IMG/VR virus record: IMGVR_UViG_3300021961_000390
Coordinates: 1-30,992 of that record
DNA: 30,992 nt
Source of the DNA: a virus
Strand: one strand, 5' to 3'
Position 1 is the first letter of the stretch. Each line of letters starts with the position of its first letter. Made by a program: the position numbers and the translations under genes. Below the pieces are notes generated by a model, which worked only from the letters and a program-made list of their open reading frames with translations, had not been told where the DNA came from and made no database searches. Below, piece by piece: positions 28,453 through 30,992 of this stretch.

Positions 28453-29981
28453 TACTCTTCAACCCTTTCGGTGATAGTCAAGATTCTACCTTCGGTGTCA
28501 CGTTCAACTGTGCGGACAGTCGGCTTGTTCTCCGGCACGTTCACACGCACCACAGTTTCAGGAACATTGATGACAGGTGCGGCCACGTTTACGTTCGCTG
28601 GTGGAACATTCACAACCACTTCAGGCATCGTCACATTCACGTCACGCTGATTCACGTCATAGGTCGGTGTCGGTTCAGCAACCTGTTGCAAGAGAACTGG
28701 TGCGACGCCTGTGTGAACGATCGGCTCGATGTCAAGTGCTTTCAATACTGATGCTGGTTCGAAACCTGCGTTGATGAGGCGTTGAGCCATCAATGTTTTG
28801 CGGTCAAGTTCGGTGAGTCCAGCAGCGGCAAGATCGACGTTCGCGAGAGGTACACGATAAGCATCGCCACCTTCAGCCGGACGCAAATCCTCGAATCGGC
28901 GAACATCGTTGATTGACAACCAGCCTGCTTGTAGTCCTGATGAGTATCCTGCGACTCGTGAACCGAAGTCGCCGCGCATCAAACCATCAAGGTTGAACTT
29001 CATGAACGCACCATTGGTGAGAAGTTTGTTGGAGTATCCGTCTTCGATCTTGGTGACGTATGGTCGGAGTGTGTGCATTACGAAGTGGATGCCGTTCATT
29101 TCAACCGAAGCGTAAGCTTGCGCACCTGACTGGATCACACCAGCCATCGATGGTGGTACACGGAACGCACGAAGGATTTCTTCGACTGCGAACTGTCGTG
29201 ATTGTAGGAACTGTGAGTCGTCTGGTGCGACCGAAGTTGTCGTGTACTTTGCGCCGCCGAACAGGATGCCTGGACGATGTGAACGACGCAAACCTTTGTG
29301 ACCTTCTTCGAATCCGTCAACAAGCGACTTGGCTTGTTCACGGGTCAGGTTGCCTGGGAACTCGATGATGCCAGAAGTGTGCGAACCTTGACCGAAGAAC
29401 CTCGCAGCGAACTCTTCCAATGCCTTCGACAATCCAAGGTTCTCTTTGATTAGTTCAATGCGTGAACGGCCACGAAGATCACCAGGCAAACGCAACTCGG
29501 ACAGATGAATCATGTCATCATGCTCGATGACATACTGGTTGTCGTAGACGTAGATGATGCGACGTGACTCATCGCGTTTCACTTCAACTTTCAACGGATT
29601 CAAAACCGACAAACCAGCGACACCTTGATCGTCGCGAATAATGCGAGTGAACGAGTTGCCGTTCAACAGCATCGAGACAAGTACCTGTTGGAAGTGGTCG
29701 GTGCGTGACACACCGATTTCGGGCATGTCAACCCATTCTGGTCGTGGTCGGTAAGGACGGCGATCACCATCGACACGAATGTATGTGTCGACTGGCAGAG
29801 TTGAGATAGAGTCAGCGATCAGTCGGACACACGCATACACGGTTCCGATTTTGAGTGAATCTTCTTGTGTGACAACTGTGCCGGCGTTCGTTGTGAATTG
29901 GAATGCGTCACCTGCCGCGAACAAAGATTGGAATGAGATCGCTCTCTCTTCCTCTCTTGGGTTGAACAGTCTTGACAACAT
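28452..29981 (-). CDS. Portal protein (HK97 type)
   Basis: 509 residues. Family boxes: VYACVRLIADSISTLPVDTY (49-68), HFQQVLVSMLLNGNSFTRII, IHLSELRLPGDLRGRSRIEL, FFGQGSHTSGIIEFPG, EEILRAFRVPPSMAGVIQ and WLSINDVRRFEDLRP. These define the dodecameric portal through which DNA passes. The last 75 or so residues are a repeat tail of alternating V-N-V and P (VNVTMPEVVVNVPPANVNVA), unusual for portals and probably extended beta. The ATG at 29981 overlaps the upstream stop (TAATG). Confidence 0.95.
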   Translation of the reverse strand: MLSRLFNPREEERAISFQSLFAAGDAFQFTTNAGTVVTQEDSLKIGTVYACVRLIADSISTLPVDTYIRVDGDRRPYRPRPEWVDMPEIGVSRTDHFQQVLVSMLLNGNSFTRIIRDDQGVAGLSVLNPLKVEVKRDESRRIIYVYDNQYVIEHDDMIHLSELRLPGDLRGRSRIELIKENLGLSKALEEFAARFFGQGSHTSGIIEFPGNLTREQAKSLVDGFEEGHKGLRRSHRPGILFGGAKYTTTSVAPDDSQFLQSRQFAVEEILRAFRVPPSMAGVIQSGAQAYASVEMNGIHFVMHTLRPYVTKIEDGYSNKLLTNGAFMKFNLDGLMRGDFGSRVAGYSSGLQAGWLSINDVRRFEDLRPAEGGDAYRVPLANVDLAAAGLTELDRKTLMAQRLINAGFEPASVLKALDIEPIVHTGVAPVLLQQVAEPTPTYDVNQRDVNVTMPEVVVNVPPANVNVAAPVINVPETVVRVNVPENKPTVRTVERDTEGRILTITERVEE

Positions 29982-30133
29982 TAGTTTTTAGCCGCTTTCT
30001 TTGACCGCTCGAAAGCCAACGTGAAGGCCAACAGAGATACGCCCATAAAGATTAGCCCAAGCGGTAGAGCAATGTAAAATACGCCGACCGCAATCAACAA
30101 AATTGCCACCAGTTCCAATAATAAAATAATCAT
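29981..30133 (-). CDS. Tiny two-helix membrane protein
   Basis: 50 residues. MIILLLELVAILLIAVGVFY and LGLIFMGVSLLAFTLAF are clearly membrane-spanning, and a KKAAKN tail is cytoplasmic by the positive-inside rule. GAGGAG is upstream of the ATG at 30133 and the stop overlaps the portal start, so it is co-translated between terminase and portal. Function unknown; a membrane step in packaging or exclusion could be imagined. Confidence 0.72.
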   Translation of the reverse strand: MIILLLELVAILLIAVGVFYIALPLGLIFMGVSLLAFTLAFERSKKAAKN

Positions 30134-30141
30134 CTCTCTCC

Positions 30142-30992
30142 TCACACTACGAAAAACCCTGGTTGCTGAACACTCTCGACTCGTCTCGTTGCACGATCCA
30201 CAGCCATCGCCAATGCTATCGCAGCGTCAATCTTGCGTTTCGATTTACCTTTAGACAAACGCCAACCCATATCGGTCGAGCGTTGCGCCGCCGACAACAC
30301 TTGATCGGTGAATACTGGATCACCGTTGTGTGAGAGCCGACCGTTCACGATGAACTCGTACAAAGTTCCACAAGCCGGCACCATACGCGCAGTCGACTGG
30401 CTGAACTCAACCATTGTGAACCCTTCATCGGACATCGCTTCTGCTGAACGCTGAAAGAACGCTGGGTCATAGGCGAACTCTTGCACCGTGTACTCGCGAC
30501 CAAGATCACGGATGTGTTGCTCGACTGCGGCCACATCCATCACACCGCCATCAGGATGCCAAATCTTTGCCCGAACAACAATCCGACCAGACTCTTGCGG
30601 TTGCGCAACCACGACCGCAATCGAGTCATGCTTCAACGCCATGTCAATGCCGACGAACACAGGAATGTTCGGATCAAGTTCATCATCGCTACGACACAAT
30701 TCCCACGCACCCTTCGGCAACCACGATTCACCATCTGTGCGAACCCACTGATTCAGGCGATACCGACGGAACGCGACTTCGGCAGTTTGCATCATCGACA
30801 CTTCCATGTCATCCATGTCAAGCAAACCCTCAGCCAAGTTTGGATTGGCTTGCGCCCAAGCATCTCGGTCATGAATCTCGCAGTCCGCTTTTGCTTCCCA
30901 CCACCAGAACCCAAACCGTTCATCCTGTTTTGTGCCTGAGATAATTTCTTTGCCGTAGTTGTAAAGACGGCCACACACCGTATCCAAGTCAT
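30142..30992 (-). CDS. terL: Large terminase subunit, 3' part (start outside window)
   Basis: C-terminal 283 residues in view; the ATPase domain lies beyond the right edge. The nuclease domain is visible: VFVGIDMALKHDSIAVVVAQ with the first catalytic Asp, VQEFAYDPAFFQRSAEAM with the second, and RKIDAAIALAMAVDRATRR with the third, an RNase-H-like triad. It cuts concatemeric DNA during packaging. The stop precedes the small membrane-protein gene by 8 nt. Confidence 0.93.
   Translation of the reverse strand, partial: DLDTVCGRLYNYGKEIISGTKQDERFGFWWWEAKADCEIHDRDAWAQANPNLAEGLLDMDDMEVSMMQTAEVAFRRYRLNQWVRTDGESWLPKGAWELCRSDDELDPNIPVFVGIDMALKHDSIAVVVAQPQESGRIVVRAKIWHPDGGVMDVAAVEQHIRDLGREYTVQEFAYDPAFFQRSAEAMSDEGFTMVEFSQSTARMVPACGTLYEFIVNGRLSHNGDPVFTDQVLSAAQRSTDMGWRLSKGKSKRKIDAAIALAMAVDRATRRVESVQQPGFFVV

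Overview
The window is about 31 kb of a tailed-phage genome (siphovirus-type). Every gene I can support lies on the minus strand, so transcription runs from right (about 30,992) to left (1). Both ends cut through genes: the large terminase on the right and a primase-helicase on the left. The host is very probably an actinobacterium. The phage carries a WhiB-family regulator, a family known only from Actinobacteria and their phages. It also has a secreted protein with a long threonine-only linker, a style I associate with Acidimicrobiia and relatives. Base composition looks balanced, which would suit an uncultured freshwater or marine actinobacterial host. That host assignment is inference. No integrase, tRNA, insertion sequence or CRISPR array was seen.

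Region 1 (30,992 to 24,218) is packaging and head: terL (partial), a 50-residue two-helix membrane protein, an HK97-type portal with a V-N-V-P repeat tail, two small beta-rich structural proteins around a 63-bp-repeat protein, a multidomain prohead protease and the HK97-fold major capsid protein. A terminator-like hairpin follows the capsid gene.

Region 2 (24,096 to 19,597) is an inserted glycosylation block: a small unknown protein that overlaps, in another frame, the 5' end of a GT4 glycosyltransferase, then a GT2-type transferase, a SAM methyltransferase, a GT17-type transferase, a second GT-A-type transferase and an MptE/DUF115-like protein. Start and stop codons overlap throughout, so it reads as one translated unit.

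Region 3 (19,584 to 10,843) is connector and tail: head-tail connector, tail terminator-like protein, major tail protein, tail-assembly chaperones joined by a -1 frameshift at a perfect CCCTTTG slippery site, a gp10-like protein, an out-of-place primase-like (AEP-like) gene, tape measure, a distal tail protein and several small tail or fibre proteins including a polyglycine fibre.

Region 4 (10,839 to 7,240) is secretion and lysis: the Thr-rich secreted protein, two or three small membrane (holin-like) proteins, an M15 peptidase endolysin and a secreted lytic transglycosylase-like enzyme. The transglycosylase gene has a leader hairpin whose loop is identical to the 16S rRNA anti-Shine-Dalgarno sequence.

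Region 5 (7,194 to 1) is regulation and DNA metabolism: a small membrane protein, WhiB, a resolvase-like nuclease, a RecB-like nuclease, an OB-fold-like single-strand-binding candidate, several small proteins, a DNA methyltransferase, a DUF6378-like protein, a third PD-(D/E)XK-like protein and the prim-pol/helicase. Most adjacent genes overlap by ATGA, GTGA or TAATG, which fixes many start codons.
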